Assembly (NCBI GenBank): GCA_947474705.1
Contig: CANJJS010000003.1
Location: 59,407 to 123,406 of the forward strand
DNA from: Acetobacteraceae bacterium
GTDB lineage: Bacteria; Pseudomonadota; Alphaproteobacteria; Acetobacterales; Acetobacteraceae
Reading direction: 5' to 3'
DNA length: 64,000 nt
In this document: positions 1 to 8,319 of the stretch, one piece after another
Numbering within the stretch: the first letter of the stretch is position 1
How the letters are laid out: every line of letters begins with the position of its first letter
Made by a program: the position numbers and the translations under genes
Notes under the pieces: model-generated
Told to the model about the DNA's origin: nothing
Databases searched by the model: none
Seen by the model: only the letters and a program-made list of their open reading frames with translations

Positions 1-910
1 CCACGCGGCGGACGCGGTCTTTCTGGGAGTCTTCGACGAGGTATTCGACGGGCGATTTGCCATCGACGCGGGCGAGCAACAGGCCTGGCAGCAGCAGCGC
101 GGCCCGGTGCTCCAGCGCATCCGGCGACTCCCATGCCACGCCCCTAAGATATGTGGCGCGCATCGCGTCGTAACAAGCGAGGAACAAGTCGCGCGCGGCG
201 GGTGTCCACAGGCATTTCAACAGCAAATGGTTCAGGCAGAAGGCCAGATCGAAGGCCGGATCGCCCCACCACGCGCATTCCGCGTCCAGGAACACCGGTC
301 CATGCGGGCCGCGCAAAATATTCTTCGGGCTGACATCGCCATGCACCAGCGCCTTTTTGTTCGTCTGTGTCCGCGCGATCGCCGCCAGCAGCGGGTCCGC
401 CAGATCGGGATGCGCGCGCGCCGTCGCGGCGAGGTAGGGTTCCAGCCGAATGTCGTAAAAAATCGTGTCGGTTGGAAATTCCGCCGCGATCGCGGGATCG
501 GCGGCCGTCGCGGCGTGAATCCCGGCCAACGCCGCGGCCACCAAAGCCGCGAAGTCCGGATCGGCGGTCCCGGCGCGCAGTTGCTCCTTCCACAGCGCGT
601 AACGGTCCGGCGGCAGAAACGCCATCGCCAGGACGCCGCTTTGTTCGTCCTGGCCGATCAGGCCTGGCGCGAAATCGCCGGCGTGCCGCATCCAGCGGGC
701 CTCGTACATGTTGCGCTCCACCGGCGCGCGCCAATCGGCGGCGACACGGAGTTTTGGGAGCGCCCGTTTGACGCAGATCGCGCCGGCCGGAAAATCGACG
801 CGCCAGATGTCGGAGGAAACGCCACCGGTCAGCCGCTCGCCCATGACCGCGCCTGGCAGGCGCAGGCGTTCCAACGCTTCGACGATCGCGGCGGGCAGAG
901 CTTCGAGCAT
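1..910 (-). CDS. Phosphotransferase of the aminoglycoside phosphotransferase (APH) fold, 3' end outside window
   Basis: A kinase-like protein that probably transfers the gamma-phosphate of ATP to a small hydroxylated molecule; the substrate cannot be told. I chose the ATG at 910, which gives an N-terminus beginning MLEALPAAIVEAL, and the frame then stays open to the left edge (303 residues visible). Seen: a nucleotide-lobe lysine in CVKRA (K48), the catalytic Brenner motif HGDVSPKN (H190, D192, N197) and the metal-binding LDAE (D209, E211), in the order and spacing of the APH/choline-kinase family. It lies 51 bp downstream of the EamA exporter and in the same direction, so it is likely the last visible gene of a minus-strand operon. 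True antibiotic resistance is not implied: most chromosomal members of this family have unknown substrates. Confidence 0.85.
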   Translation of the reverse strand, partial: MLEALPAAIVEALERLRLPGAVMGERLTGGVSSDIWRVDFPAGAICVKRALPKLRVAADWRAPVERNMYEARWMRHAGDFAPGLIGQDEQSGVLAMAFLPPDRYALWKEQLRAGTADPDFAALVAAALAGIHAATAADPAIAAEFPTDTIFYDIRLEPYLAATARAHPDLADPLLAAIARTQTNKKALVHGDVSPKNILRGPHGPVFLDAECAWWGDPAFDLAFCLNHLLLKCLWTPAARDLFLACYDAMRATYLRGVAWESPDALEHRAALLLPGLLLARVDGKSPVEYLVEDSQKDRVRRV

Positions 911-961
911 GCCGGGTTTAGGGGCCGGTTCGCCGCCGCGGTCAAGAGCGAGCGGCCGGCA

Positions 962-1822
962 TCACCGGCGCCGCTCCCGGTTCGCCGTATAGAGTCCGCT
1001 GGCCACGATGATCGCCGCGCCCGTCAGCGTCCATTCGTCCGGCAACGTGCCGAAGACCAGAAATCCCGCGATCGCCGTCCACAACAATTGCATGTAGGAA
1101 TAGGGCGCCAGCGTCGAAACCGGCGTATAGCGCAACGCCAAAATCACCAGCCATTGCCCCATCGACGACAGAATGCCCTGGCCGATCGACAGGACCAGTT
1201 GCATCGGCGTCGGCGGGACGAACGCGAAGGGCACGATCGCACTCAGCAGGACCAGGCCGGAGACCGCGGACCAGAACATGGTGGTTTCCGCCCGTTCCGT
1301 CGCCGTCATGCGCCGGGTCAGGATGACCCCGATCGACCAGAACAGCGCCGAGGCGACGCGGTACAACCCCTCGGGGTGAAAGGTTCCGGTGCCGGGACGC
1401 AACACCACCAAAACGCCCAGCATGCCGCCCGCCAGCGCGATCCAGCGTTTCGCGTCCACCTTCTCACCCAATAATGGGATCGACAAAAACGTCACCAATA
1501 TCGGTCCGATGAACCCGATCGTCGCCGCCTCCGCCAGGCTGACGTCGCGGATGCCCATCACGAACAGCAGAGAGGAACAGACCAAACACACGCCGCGCAG
1601 GAGTTGCAGGCCCGGCGCGCGCACATAAAACGAGGCCCCTCGGAGCCGTGTCGTCAGCATGAACGCCATCAGCGCGAAGACGACATACCGGGTCCACGCG
1701 ATCTGCACGATCGCCAACTCGCCCGCCAGCTTCTTGGCGATCGTGTCGGCGACACAGAAGATCACCGAGGCGATGAGATTGAGCCAAATACCGCGCAGCG
1801 GCTGGTTAACATGTCCACTCAC
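962..1822 (-). CDS. EamA/DMT-family inner-membrane transporter
   Basis: A 286-residue drug/metabolite-transporter superfamily protein, the usual length for a protein with two EamA repeats of five helices each. Nearly the whole chain is hydrophobic helices separated by short loops; the first repeat ends around the conserved stretch IGFIGPILVTFLSIPLLGEK and the second around YSYMQLLWTAIAGFLVFG, the two places where EamA repeats usually carry their Pro/Glu signatures. Members export amino acids, purines or other small metabolites. It sits between a glycosyltransferase (72 bp upstream) and an APH-like kinase (51 bp downstream), all on the minus strand. The substrate is unknown. Confidence 0.88.
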   Translation of the reverse strand: MSGHVNQPLRGIWLNLIASVIFCVADTIAKKLAGELAIVQIAWTRYVVFALMAFMLTTRLRGASFYVRAPGLQLLRGVCLVCSSLLFVMGIRDVSLAEAATIGFIGPILVTFLSIPLLGEKVDAKRWIALAGGMLGVLVVLRPGTGTFHPEGLYRVASALFWSIGVILTRRMTATERAETTMFWSAVSGLVLLSAIVPFAFVPPTPMQLVLSIGQGILSSMGQWLVILALRYTPVSTLAPYSYMQLLWTAIAGFLVFGTLPDEWTLTGAAIIVASGLYTANRERRR

Positions 1823-1894
1823 GGTTTCCGGCGTCCTCCCGCGGCGATCATACCAGACCTGGGGGGGCCGTGTCGCCCATGCCCGGCCCTGAGG

Positions 1895-2989
1895 TCAGGC
1901 CGCTTCCAGCAGGATCGCCTCCAATACCGTCGACTGCCGCATCGCGTTCAACCGCGCGCCGGCGGCCTGGAAACCCGCGGCGGCGAGGCGGGCCGCCAGG
2001 CCAGGGTCCGTGCTCAGCCGCCGCATGGCCGCGGCCAGAGAGACCGCGTCGCCCGGCGCCACCAGCAGGCCCGTGACCTCCGGCTCGATCGCTTCGGCGA
2101 TGCCGCCCTCGGCGGTGCCAATCACCGGGCACCCGCGCGCCATCGCTTCCGGCACGACGCTGGGCAGACCCTCGGCATCGCCCCCCACGGCGATCACGCT
2201 GGGCACCAGCAACGCATGGGCCCTTTCCATCCGCGCCGCGAGTTGGGGCTGGGAGAGCCAGCCCGCCAGTTCCACGCCGGGCACGTCGCGCGCCAGGGCT
2301 TCCAGCACGGGCCGCAACGGGCCGTCGCCGGCGCAAACCAGGGGGGTCGTGTCGCCCGCCGCCCGCAGCCGGCGTATAGCGTCGGCCATCGGCGCGATGC
2401 CCTTCTTTTCCACGAACCGGCCGGCGAACAGAAACCCGCCGTCGCGCGCGCCAAGGGGAAGGGCCGGCGGCACCTCCACACCGATCGGCAGCACGGTCAA
2501 CAGGCGATCCGGCACGCCGCGCCGGGCCGCCGTGGCCGCGACGGCGTGCGAGACGCACACAAAACGGTACGCGCGCGCCACGACCTCCGGCCATCGCCGC
2601 GCCAGCATTGTGTGGCGCCAGTTCTTGTCCTTGCCGACATCGCCGCCGTGCAGCGTCACCACCAGACGGGCGTCCAGGGCCCGTGCCAGCGGCAGGGACA
2701 GCGCCCCGCCGCGGGCGAATTGCGCGTGCACGACCCGCGCGTAACCCGTCAGATCCAGGCCGGGGTTCAGGCCAAGGTGGCGGAACAGCAGGCCGCGCAA
2801 ACCGCCGATGCGTTGCAACGATCCGCCCAGCTCCGTCGCGCCGGGCAAAAATGTCCGGCCCGTCCAGACCGGCCGCAGCGTGCGAAAATTCACATATTGT
2901 CTGCGGGAGAACGCGATTTCCGACGGCGCGCCAATCCGATCCCGATAAACCAGGAGCGGTTGACGTGAATCGATGGCATCAGCGGGCAT
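1895..2989 (-). CDS. Glycosyltransferase family 4 (GT-B fold)
   Basis: A 364-residue retaining glycosyltransferase of the GT4/glycogen-synthase-like family, expected to move a sugar from a nucleotide donor to a lipid or polysaccharide acceptor at the cytoplasmic face of the membrane. The C-terminal donor domain shows the E-x7-E signature in EGLPSVVPEAMARG (E273, E281) followed by CPVIGTAEGGIAEAI; the linker region has the typical LFAGRFVEKKG. The frame stays open upstream to a TTG at 3172, but that extension is arginine/proline-rich and unlike the family; the ATG at 2989 gives a sensible N-terminus (MPADAIDSRQPLLVYRDR). Transcription probably starts at the promoter at 3180-3207, leaving a leader of about 180 nt with a strong hairpin. 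First gene of the minus-strand GT4-EamA-APH run. Confidence 0.87.
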   Translation of the reverse strand: MPADAIDSRQPLLVYRDRIGAPSEIAFSRRQYVNFRTLRPVWTGRTFLPGATELGGSLQRIGGLRGLLFRHLGLNPGLDLTGYARVVHAQFARGGALSLPLARALDARLVVTLHGGDVGKDKNWRHTMLARRWPEVVARAYRFVCVSHAVAATAARRGVPDRLLTVLPIGVEVPPALPLGARDGGFLFAGRFVEKKGIAPMADAIRRLRAAGDTTPLVCAGDGPLRPVLEALARDVPGVELAGWLSQPQLAARMERAHALLVPSVIAVGGDAEGLPSVVPEAMARGCPVIGTAEGGIAEAIEPEVTGLLVAPGDAVSLAAAMRRLSTDPGLAARLAAAGFQAAGARLNAMRQSTVLEAILLEAA

Positions 2990-3041
2990 GATGGGCGCGT
3001 CATAGCAGCCGGGACGCGGGCACCGCCATGTGGGGGACGCG

Positions 3042-3105
3042 AAAAGCCCGAACGGCGCCCCGGGAAATCGGCGTCCGAAAACCGGACCCCGGGGCGCCTT
3101 TGGGC
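3042..3105 (-). terminator. Terminator-like hairpin in the leader of the glycosyltransferase gene
   Basis: Two perfect 11-base arms (3054-3064 and 3088-3098, GGCGCCCCGGG type) extended by a further mostly paired 7 bases on each side (3046-3052 with 3099-3105) enclose a smaller internal stem near 3073-3086. On the minus strand the stem is followed by four U residues (3045-3042). It could be the end of the AraC transcript or, because a consensus promoter lies between it and AraC, a transcription attenuator for the glycosyltransferase. Confidence 0.6.
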
Positions 3106-3179
3106 ATAATGTCGTGCGGTGGCGGCGCTGCGCCGCTTCAAATCGAGGATGGCTTGAAATGCGGCCCGTCAATGAGCCT

Positions 3180-3207
3180 ATTATTCATATAAAAGGAATT
3201 ATGTCAA
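3180..3207 (-). promoter_or_regulatory. Sigma-70 promoter driving the GT4-EamA-APH genes
   Basis: Read on the minus strand there is a perfect -35 box TTGACA (3207-3202), a 16-base spacer and a -10 box AATAAT (3185-3180), in a short AT-rich island that stands out from its GC-rich surroundings. Transcription would begin near 3173 and run to the glycosyltransferase start at 2989. Confidence 0.65.
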
Positions 3208-3244
3208 CATAAATCTCGCCTGACCCGCCATTGGCATGGCCTGG

Positions 3245-4288
3245 TCAGCGCGGATCCGCGCCGTTCGCCCTCGGCCGCAAATCCCGCATCCAATCGTTGA
3301 TGAACGTCTCATGTCTGGGCGCGAAGGCCAGGTCCGCCCGGCCCCGCGCCTCGCTGGGCGACATGCCGAACGCGCGACGGAAGGCGCGGCTGAAATGCGC
3401 GTCGGAGGCGAAGCCGGCCGCGAACGCGATCTCCCCCTGCCGGCGATGTGCCTGGCCCGGATCGGTCAGCGTCGCGAGGCAATGGCGCAGCCGCCGCGCC
3501 TGGATATAGCTGACGATGCCATCCTCATCCTCGAACAACCGGTACAGCCGGGCCCGCGAAATCCCGAACTCCCGCGCCAGCATTTCCGGTCCCAGCAATG
3601 GCGAGCCAATGTGGCGGTCGATGAAGTCGCGGATCGCCTGACCCACCGCCGCGGCGCGCGCGGCGGCGATGTGCTCCCGCGCTCTGGGCGCGGCGCCCAG
3701 ACAGGCCGCCACCAGTTGCACTGTCCCGGCGGCCAGCGCTTCCCGATCCGCCTCGCCGAGCACCGGACCCGTGTCGGACAAGGTGCGGAGATGCGCGGCC
3801 AGGATCGCGGCCAGCGGAGTCTCGCCCGGCAGCACCAGGCCATGCAACCCATCGGGACGCGCGAGCAACGGCGCCAGCGTGGCCCGCGGAATGGTCAGCG
3901 AGATGTTTTCGAAGTCGGTGTTGAACGTGTGAAACGGCTGGCCCAGGTCGATGATCTTGATGTCGCCGGGCCGCACCGTGTTGCGAATCTCGCCATAGGC
4001 GCCGTCGCAGACCCCGCGCCGGTAGACCTGCACCAAATAGTGGTCCAGGCCCTCCGCCGCGATCAGCCGCTTCGACCGTACGAAGCCCTGCGCGTCGGCC
4101 GCCGCGTCCACCAGCAACACATCGCCCAAATTCAGCGCGCGGGCGCGGGCGTTCAGGTTTTTCGGCGCGCGCATGTCCGGGAAGGACGGTTCGAACACCG
4201 CCGAGATCAGCGTCCGCCACGCGTCGTAGCGGTCGGCCGGAGGCAGGCCATGTGTCGAAAAGGACGCCAACGGTTGCGCGGAAGCCAT
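3245..4288 (-). CDS. AraC-family transcriptional regulator
   Basis: A 347-residue DNA-binding regulator. The C-terminal ~100 residues form the two helix-turn-helix AraC/XylS domain (from about VGQAIRDFIDRHIG through GFASDAHFSRAFRRAFGMSPSEAR, the second HTH ending in the characteristic F.R.FG.SP). The N-terminal part resembles the AraC-binding-like domain (PF14525 type, with an R.GD...D pattern in VRPGDIKIIDLGQPF). It ends with 255 bp to the glycosyltransferase start and lies 41 bp downstream of the Hint-domain gene in the same direction, so it may be co-transcribed with that gene and may regulate it; that is inference from position only. The inducer is unknown. Confidence 0.9.
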   Translation of the reverse strand: MASAQPLASFSTHGLPPADRYDAWRTLISAVFEPSFPDMRAPKNLNARARALNLGDVLLVDAAADAQGFVRSKRLIAAEGLDHYLVQVYRRGVCDGAYGEIRNTVRPGDIKIIDLGQPFHTFNTDFENISLTIPRATLAPLLARPDGLHGLVLPGETPLAAILAAHLRTLSDTGPVLGEADREALAAGTVQLVAACLGAAPRAREHIAAARAAAVGQAIRDFIDRHIGSPLLGPEMLAREFGISRARLYRLFEDEDGIVSYIQARRLRHCLATLTDPGQAHRRQGEIAFAAGFASDAHFSRAFRRAFGMSPSEARGRADLAFAPRHETFINDWMRDLRPRANGADPR

Positions 4289-4329
4289 TTATTTCTACTT
4301 TGTTTCGAAATCCTGAACCCGCCTCAACT

Positions 4330-7300
4330 TCATCCGCGGCCCGCGTCCGCGTCAAGCGCGAAGTTCTCGAATTCCAGAAAATCCAGCCCGGCGCGCACCG
4401 AGTCCAGTATGGCGCCATGGACCACCAGCGGCGCGCAGCCCTGGGCTTCCCAGATCGCGGACACATGGTTCGGCGGCATCGAGAAATCGGGCCAAAGCCG
4501 CGTGGCACCCTCGCTGTTTTCGAAATTCGCGCGATTGCCGGTGTCGAGGAACGATTCCGCGGGCAAGCCTTCCGCCAGCACCACGTCGTGTTCCGGCAAT
4601 TCGATATGATAGTATGTCACCTCGTCCACCGGCACCTGGGCGATCGACCGGCCATTCGTCAACAGGCCCACCGGGATCAATACATCTCCGACATAAACCG
4701 CGTGATCCGGGGACAAATACAGCGGCCGCGCGGGAAGGCCCGGGCCGAAGGCGCCGGCGGACACGCGGATCGGCAGAACTTTTTCGGGACGCGGATGGCG
4801 GCGGCAATCCACCGTCCGATGGCCGATCCAGGCGATGCGCCGGGCCGGTCCGTCCAACAGCGTGCACACGGCGCCGCCCACCCGCAAATCCTCGACCGCC
4901 ACATCGCCGTCCGGCGTGCGGATGCGCGTGCCCGCCCGGAAACAGGCCAGCGAGATATCGACGTTGCCCCCCACGTTCGTGACCCGGAAATTGCCGGTCG
5001 AGAACGGCGACGCCCCGGTCAGGGACAGCGACGTGGTTCCGCTCCCCGTCGTCAGCGTCAACACTCCGCCCGCGTAGTTGGAGCCGGTGGCGTTGATCCC
5101 GGCGATTTCGATCGTGTCGCCCGCCGCGAACCCGGCGATCGTGCCCGCGAACCCGGCGGCGTTGCCCTGGAGGAACCACTGCGACCCGGCGTCGAAGACG
5201 ATCGAGCCGAAATTGACCACGCTCGTCCCGATCCCGCTTAACGTGCCGGTGGACGCGGCGGAGGCGAGTTCCAGCGTGCTGACCACGGTCGCGCCGATCG
5301 TGTTGCCGCCATCGACGGCGCCCACGAAGACCGCGCCCGGCGACACGATGACCCGGTCCGCCTGACCCGCGAAGAACTTCACCGCCTTCGACGAGCCGCT
5401 TAACGTGCCCGCGTTGGCGACCGTCACGGGGCCGTTGTTCCCGCCGGTCACGCCATACGCGGCGGCGATCGTGCCGCCCGCCAGGTTGGAAACGGTTCCC
5501 TTGCCCGCCAGCGACACGCCCGTTTTCGTCGCCGAAACCAGACCCGCGTTCGAAAAGGATAAAATCGTCGTGTCGAATTGGCTCCAGATACCATACGCGA
5601 AGCCGGACACCACGCCGCCCGCCAGGTTGGAAACAACGTCGGTGCCGCGCAACTTGATACCGGGCGACGGACCAAAGGGCCCCACGTACTCCGCGGAAAT
5701 CGTGCCGGCATTCGAAATCGTGGCGGTGCCGCCCGCGCCAGTTCCGCCAATGCCGCCGCTCCGCCCGGAGATCGTGCCATTGGCGGCGTTCGTCACGACC
5801 GCGTTCGACACGTGGAGGTAAATGCCCAGGTAGTCACCCCCAATGAGTCCCTGGTTGACCACCGTCGCGCCGACCGCATCCTGCCGAAAAGTCACTCCCG
5901 TGGACCCGGCAATCGTCGCTGAGGCATTGTTCACGACTGTCCCGCTGGCACCCGCGCGTACAAACACGCCCACGCCGTCCGATGTGGATCCGGTGGAGAT
6001 TGTTCCGTCATTGATCACGGCCGCCGTACCCAGGACGTCGATCCCGTAGTAACCGGAAATCGTCCCCGAGAGATTATTCGCGATCGTCGCGGTGGCATCC
6101 TCGCGCACAATCACGCTCCCGCCTCGGAAACCGGACCCGCGGGAGATTATTCCAGCATTGGTCAGGACCGCCGTGCCCCGGAGGTCGATCCCGTTGTCGT
6201 AACCGGTAATGCGGCCGCTCGAACTGTTCGAAACGGTCCCGCCATTTTTCATCGAAACGCCGAAAACTCCCGCCGCCGCCGCGTCGATGACACCCGCGTT
6301 CGACACGCCGGCACCGGCCCCTGTCGAGTACACCCCGCCGGAAATCGTTCCGGCGCCGGTGTTGGACACGAACCCGCTGGTCGTTGTGACCTGGGCGCCG
6401 ATCGTCCCCGAATTGGTCAACGTGACGCCCGCCACGACCGTATCCGTCGTGTCGAACACCCAGTTCGCCCCTACATCCACCGTCACCTGAGCGAAATTCA
6501 CGAAATTCGTGCCGAGGCCCGACAAGGTCCCCGTGGACGCGCCGGACGCCAGTTCCAGCGTGCTGACCGCGGTCGCGCCGATTGTGTTGCCGCCATCGAC
6601 GATGCCCACGAACACCGCGCCCGGCGACACGATCACCCGGTCCGCCTGTCCGGCGCTGAATTGCACCGCGGCCGATCCACCGGAAATCGTGCCACCCGCG
6701 AGGTTCGCGACCGTGCCGCCCGTCACGATGTAGACACCGTCGTGGGTTCCGCTCACCAACCCGGCGTTCGCAAGCGAGACCGGGGCCGTTCCGCCGCCCG
6801 TCCCGCCATCGATGGCGTTAAAGCCGCCACTGATGGTGCCGCCGGCCAGGTTCGCGATGGCGAACGTCCCCGAGCCGGCGATCCCACTGCTCGTCCCGGC
6901 GATCCGGCCCGCGTTCGAGATCGAGATCCCGGCGATCTGGTTGGTGCTGAAAATGCCGGCGCTCGCGCCGGAGATAACGCCGCTGGCGCTGTTCGTGACC
7001 GTGGCCGTGGCCGCGGACAGAAAGATGCCCCGGCCAGGCCCGGCGGCGATGGTGCCGGCGTTCGCGATGCTGGCGTTGACACCCGCCAAAAACAGGCCGG
7101 TGTATCCGGAGACGATCGCGGAGGCATTGTTCGCGATGGTGCTGCTGCCGCTGGCGGCGCGCATCGTCACGCCAATCCCCGCGGTGGTGGACCCGCTCCC
7201 GATCGTGCCGTCGTTCGTGATGGAGAGCGCGCCATTCTCCCCGTCGATACCCGCGTACCCCTGGATCAGACCGCCCGCCGCGTTCGTGACGGTCCCGCCG

Positions 7301-7983
7301 GTGGCCAGATCGACGCCTTTCGCGGTGCCCGCGATCGTGCCGCCGGCCAGGTTGGCGACGGTGCTGGTCCCGAAGACCCTGATCGCATTGCCGGCCGACG
7401 CGATCCGGCCGGCGTTCGTGACCGCGAGGACGTTGGCATAGATGCCGTTGTTTTTGCCTGAGATCAGGCCCGTGGCGCTGTTCGTCGCCGTAGCTGTCGT
7501 GCCGTTCAGGAACATGCCGATGCCCGTCGTGCCGGCGATGGTCCCGGCGTTGACGACGCTCGCGTCACCCAGCGCGACCAGGCCCGTGTTCCCTCCGGCG
7601 ATCGTGCCCGAGGCGTTGTTCGCGATCGTGGCCGAGCCGGAGACCACCCGAATCGCCGTGCCAGATGCGGTGTCGGAGGTCGCGATCGTGCCGTCGTTGA
7701 TCACGCCGATCGGGCCGGCCGCGCGAATCGCGTACGCGCCCCCTTGTCCGCGGATCAGACCGGTCGATGTGTTCGACACGGCGCCGCCGCCGGCCAGACT
7801 GACACCCGAAAGAGAGCCGTAAACGGAGCCGGCGTTCCGGATCGCCGGCGTCAGCCCAACGCCCGCGTACAGCGCCGCGCCGGCGTTGGAGATCGTCACC
7901 CCGGTCGCGATCTCGAAGGGGTTGGTATAGCCGCCCGCCGACAGCGTCAGCCCGATCGTGGAGTTCGTCGTGATGGTCGTCAT
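4330..7983 (-). CDS. Large repetitive beta-helix-like protein with C-terminal Hint_2 domain
   Basis: A 1217-residue protein. I chose the ATG at 7983 (MTTITTNSTIGLTLSAGG), preceded by GGAGAGAG, over an upstream start at 8112. Residues ~15-960 are low-complexity Gly/Ala/Thr/Ser/Asn/Val sequence built from dozens of degenerate ~20-residue units of the type NAGTI.G...G..., VANLAGGTISG and TNSASGVISG, the pattern of surface beta-helices in filamentous adhesins. The C-terminal ~200 residues are a canonical Hint_2 domain: CFRAGTRIRTPDGDVAVEDL with Cys1014, LSPDHAVYVGD with His1094, YYHIELPEHDVVLAEGLPAE and ESFLDTGNRANFEN. No classical signal peptide or autotransporter barrel is visible. Hint domains can cleave or splice at their N-terminal Cys, so the repeat domain may be released or attached. 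AraC gene follows after 41 bp. Confidence 0.85.
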   Translation of the reverse strand: MTTITTNSTIGLTLSAGGYTNPFEIATGVTISNAGAALYAGVGLTPAIRNAGSVYGSLSGVSLAGGGAVSNTSTGLIRGQGGAYAIRAAGPIGVINDGTIATSDTASGTAIRVVSGSATIANNASGTIAGGNTGLVALGDASVVNAGTIAGTTGIGMFLNGTTATATNSATGLISGKNNGIYANVLAVTNAGRIASAGNAIRVFGTSTVANLAGGTIAGTAKGVDLATGGTVTNAAGGLIQGYAGIDGENGALSITNDGTIGSGSTTAGIGVTMRAASGSSTIANNASAIVSGYTGLFLAGVNASIANAGTIAAGPGRGIFLSAATATVTNSASGVISGASAGIFSTNQIAGISISNAGRIAGTSSGIAGSGTFAIANLAGGTISGGFNAIDGGTGGGTAPVSLANAGLVSGTHDGVYIVTGGTVANLAGGTISGGSAAVQFSAGQADRVIVSPGAVFVGIVDGGNTIGATAVSTLELASGASTGTLSGLGTNFVNFAQVTVDVGANWVFDTTDTVVAGVTLTNSGTIGAQVTTTSGFVSNTGAGTISGGVYSTGAGAGVSNAGVIDAAAAGVFGVSMKNGGTVSNSSSGRITGYDNGIDLRGTAVLTNAGIISRGSGFRGGSVIVREDATATIANNLSGTISGYYGIDVLGTAAVINDGTISTGSTSDGVGVFVRAGASGTVVNNASATIAGSTGVTFRQDAVGATVVNQGLIGGDYLGIYLHVSNAVVTNAANGTISGRSGGIGGTGAGGTATISNAGTISAEYVGPFGPSPGIKLRGTDVVSNLAGGVVSGFAYGIWSQFDTTILSFSNAGLVSATKTGVSLAGKGTVSNLAGGTIAAAYGVTGGNNGPVTVANAGTLSGSSKAVKFFAGQADRVIVSPGAVFVGAVDGGNTIGATVVSTLELASAASTGTLSGIGTSVVNFGSIVFDAGSQWFLQGNAAGFAGTIAGFAAGDTIEIAGINATGSNYAGGVLTLTTGSGTTSLSLTGASPFSTGNFRVTNVGGNVDISLACFRAGTRIRTPDGDVAVEDLRVGGAVCTLLDGPARRIAWIGHRTVDCRRHPRPEKVLPIRVSAGAFGPGLPARPLYLSPDHAVYVGDVLIPVGLLTNGRSIAQVPVDEVTYYHIELPEHDVVLAEGLPAESFLDTGNRANFENSEGATRLWPDFSMPPNHVSAIWEAQGCAPLVVHGAILDSVRAGLDFLEFENFALDADAGRG
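5225..5376 (-). repeat. Duplicated module inside the Hint protein, copy 2 (C-terminal)
   Basis: Encodes the AGQADRVIVSPGAVFVGAVDGG...STGTLSG module. The DNA is highly similar to 6509-6660, 1284 bp away in the same orientation. Both copies end a block of short repeats, so the protein appears to consist of two large super-repeats, each closed by this module. Confidence 0.8.
6509..6660 (-). repeat. Duplicated module inside the Hint protein, copy 1 (N-terminal)
   Basis: Encodes AGQADRVIVSPGAVFVGIVD... and GASTGTLSGLG; nearly the same as 5225-5376. Such near-identical in-frame direct repeats can recombine and change protein length. Confidence 0.8.
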
Positions 7984-8128
7984 GGCTCTCTCTCCAGCAT
8001 CGCGGGCCGGTCCCGCGGCGGGGCCGGCGATCTTGGCATCCGGGCTCTTGAGGTGACGCCCGATTTTTTGGACACGGACGAGATTCGCCGTTCGCGTGCC
8101 AAGAATAGACAAAAGTCCCGCCAGCCGT

Positions 8129-8177
8129 CTTGACTGAGCGTCTCAAAATACCCCCGATTTCTTGACTGAGCGTCTCA
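8129..8177. promoter_or_regulatory. Direct pair of dyad operators between divergent genes
   Basis: The 17-mer CTTGACTGAGCGTCTCA occurs twice, at 8129-8145 and 8161-8177, exactly 32 bp apart (about three helical turns). Each copy contains the dyad TGAG-CGT-CTCA. The pair lies between the divergently transcribed Hint-protein gene (start 7983) and class II aldolase gene (start 8320) and looks like a binding site for a dimeric regulator binding cooperatively. TTGACT within each copy could also serve as a -35 box on the plus strand. Confidence 0.55.
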
Positions 8178-8319
8178 CGCCGCCGGTTTCGGCCATGACA
8201 GCGGAGGAACAGCGCCGGCGCGCCCGGAGGCAGCGGGTCCGAGACCGCGACCGCGACCCGCGCCTTGACCGCGCGGCGAAGCCGGACCGAAACTCCCGCG
8301 CCGCACACGGAAGAGCCCC

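Noticed and set aside
1895..3172. 425-residue form of the glycosyltransferase starting at TTG 3172
   Set aside because: The added 61 residues are Arg/Pro-rich and overlap the leader hairpin; ATG 2989 gives the family N-terminus. A leaderless start at 3172 just after the -10 box remains a remote possibility.
4330..7983. Repeats at 5-8 kb as a CRISPR array or tandem satellite
   Set aside because: The periodicity is at protein level (degenerate glycine-rich units) in one intact reading frame; there are no constant repeats with unique spacers.
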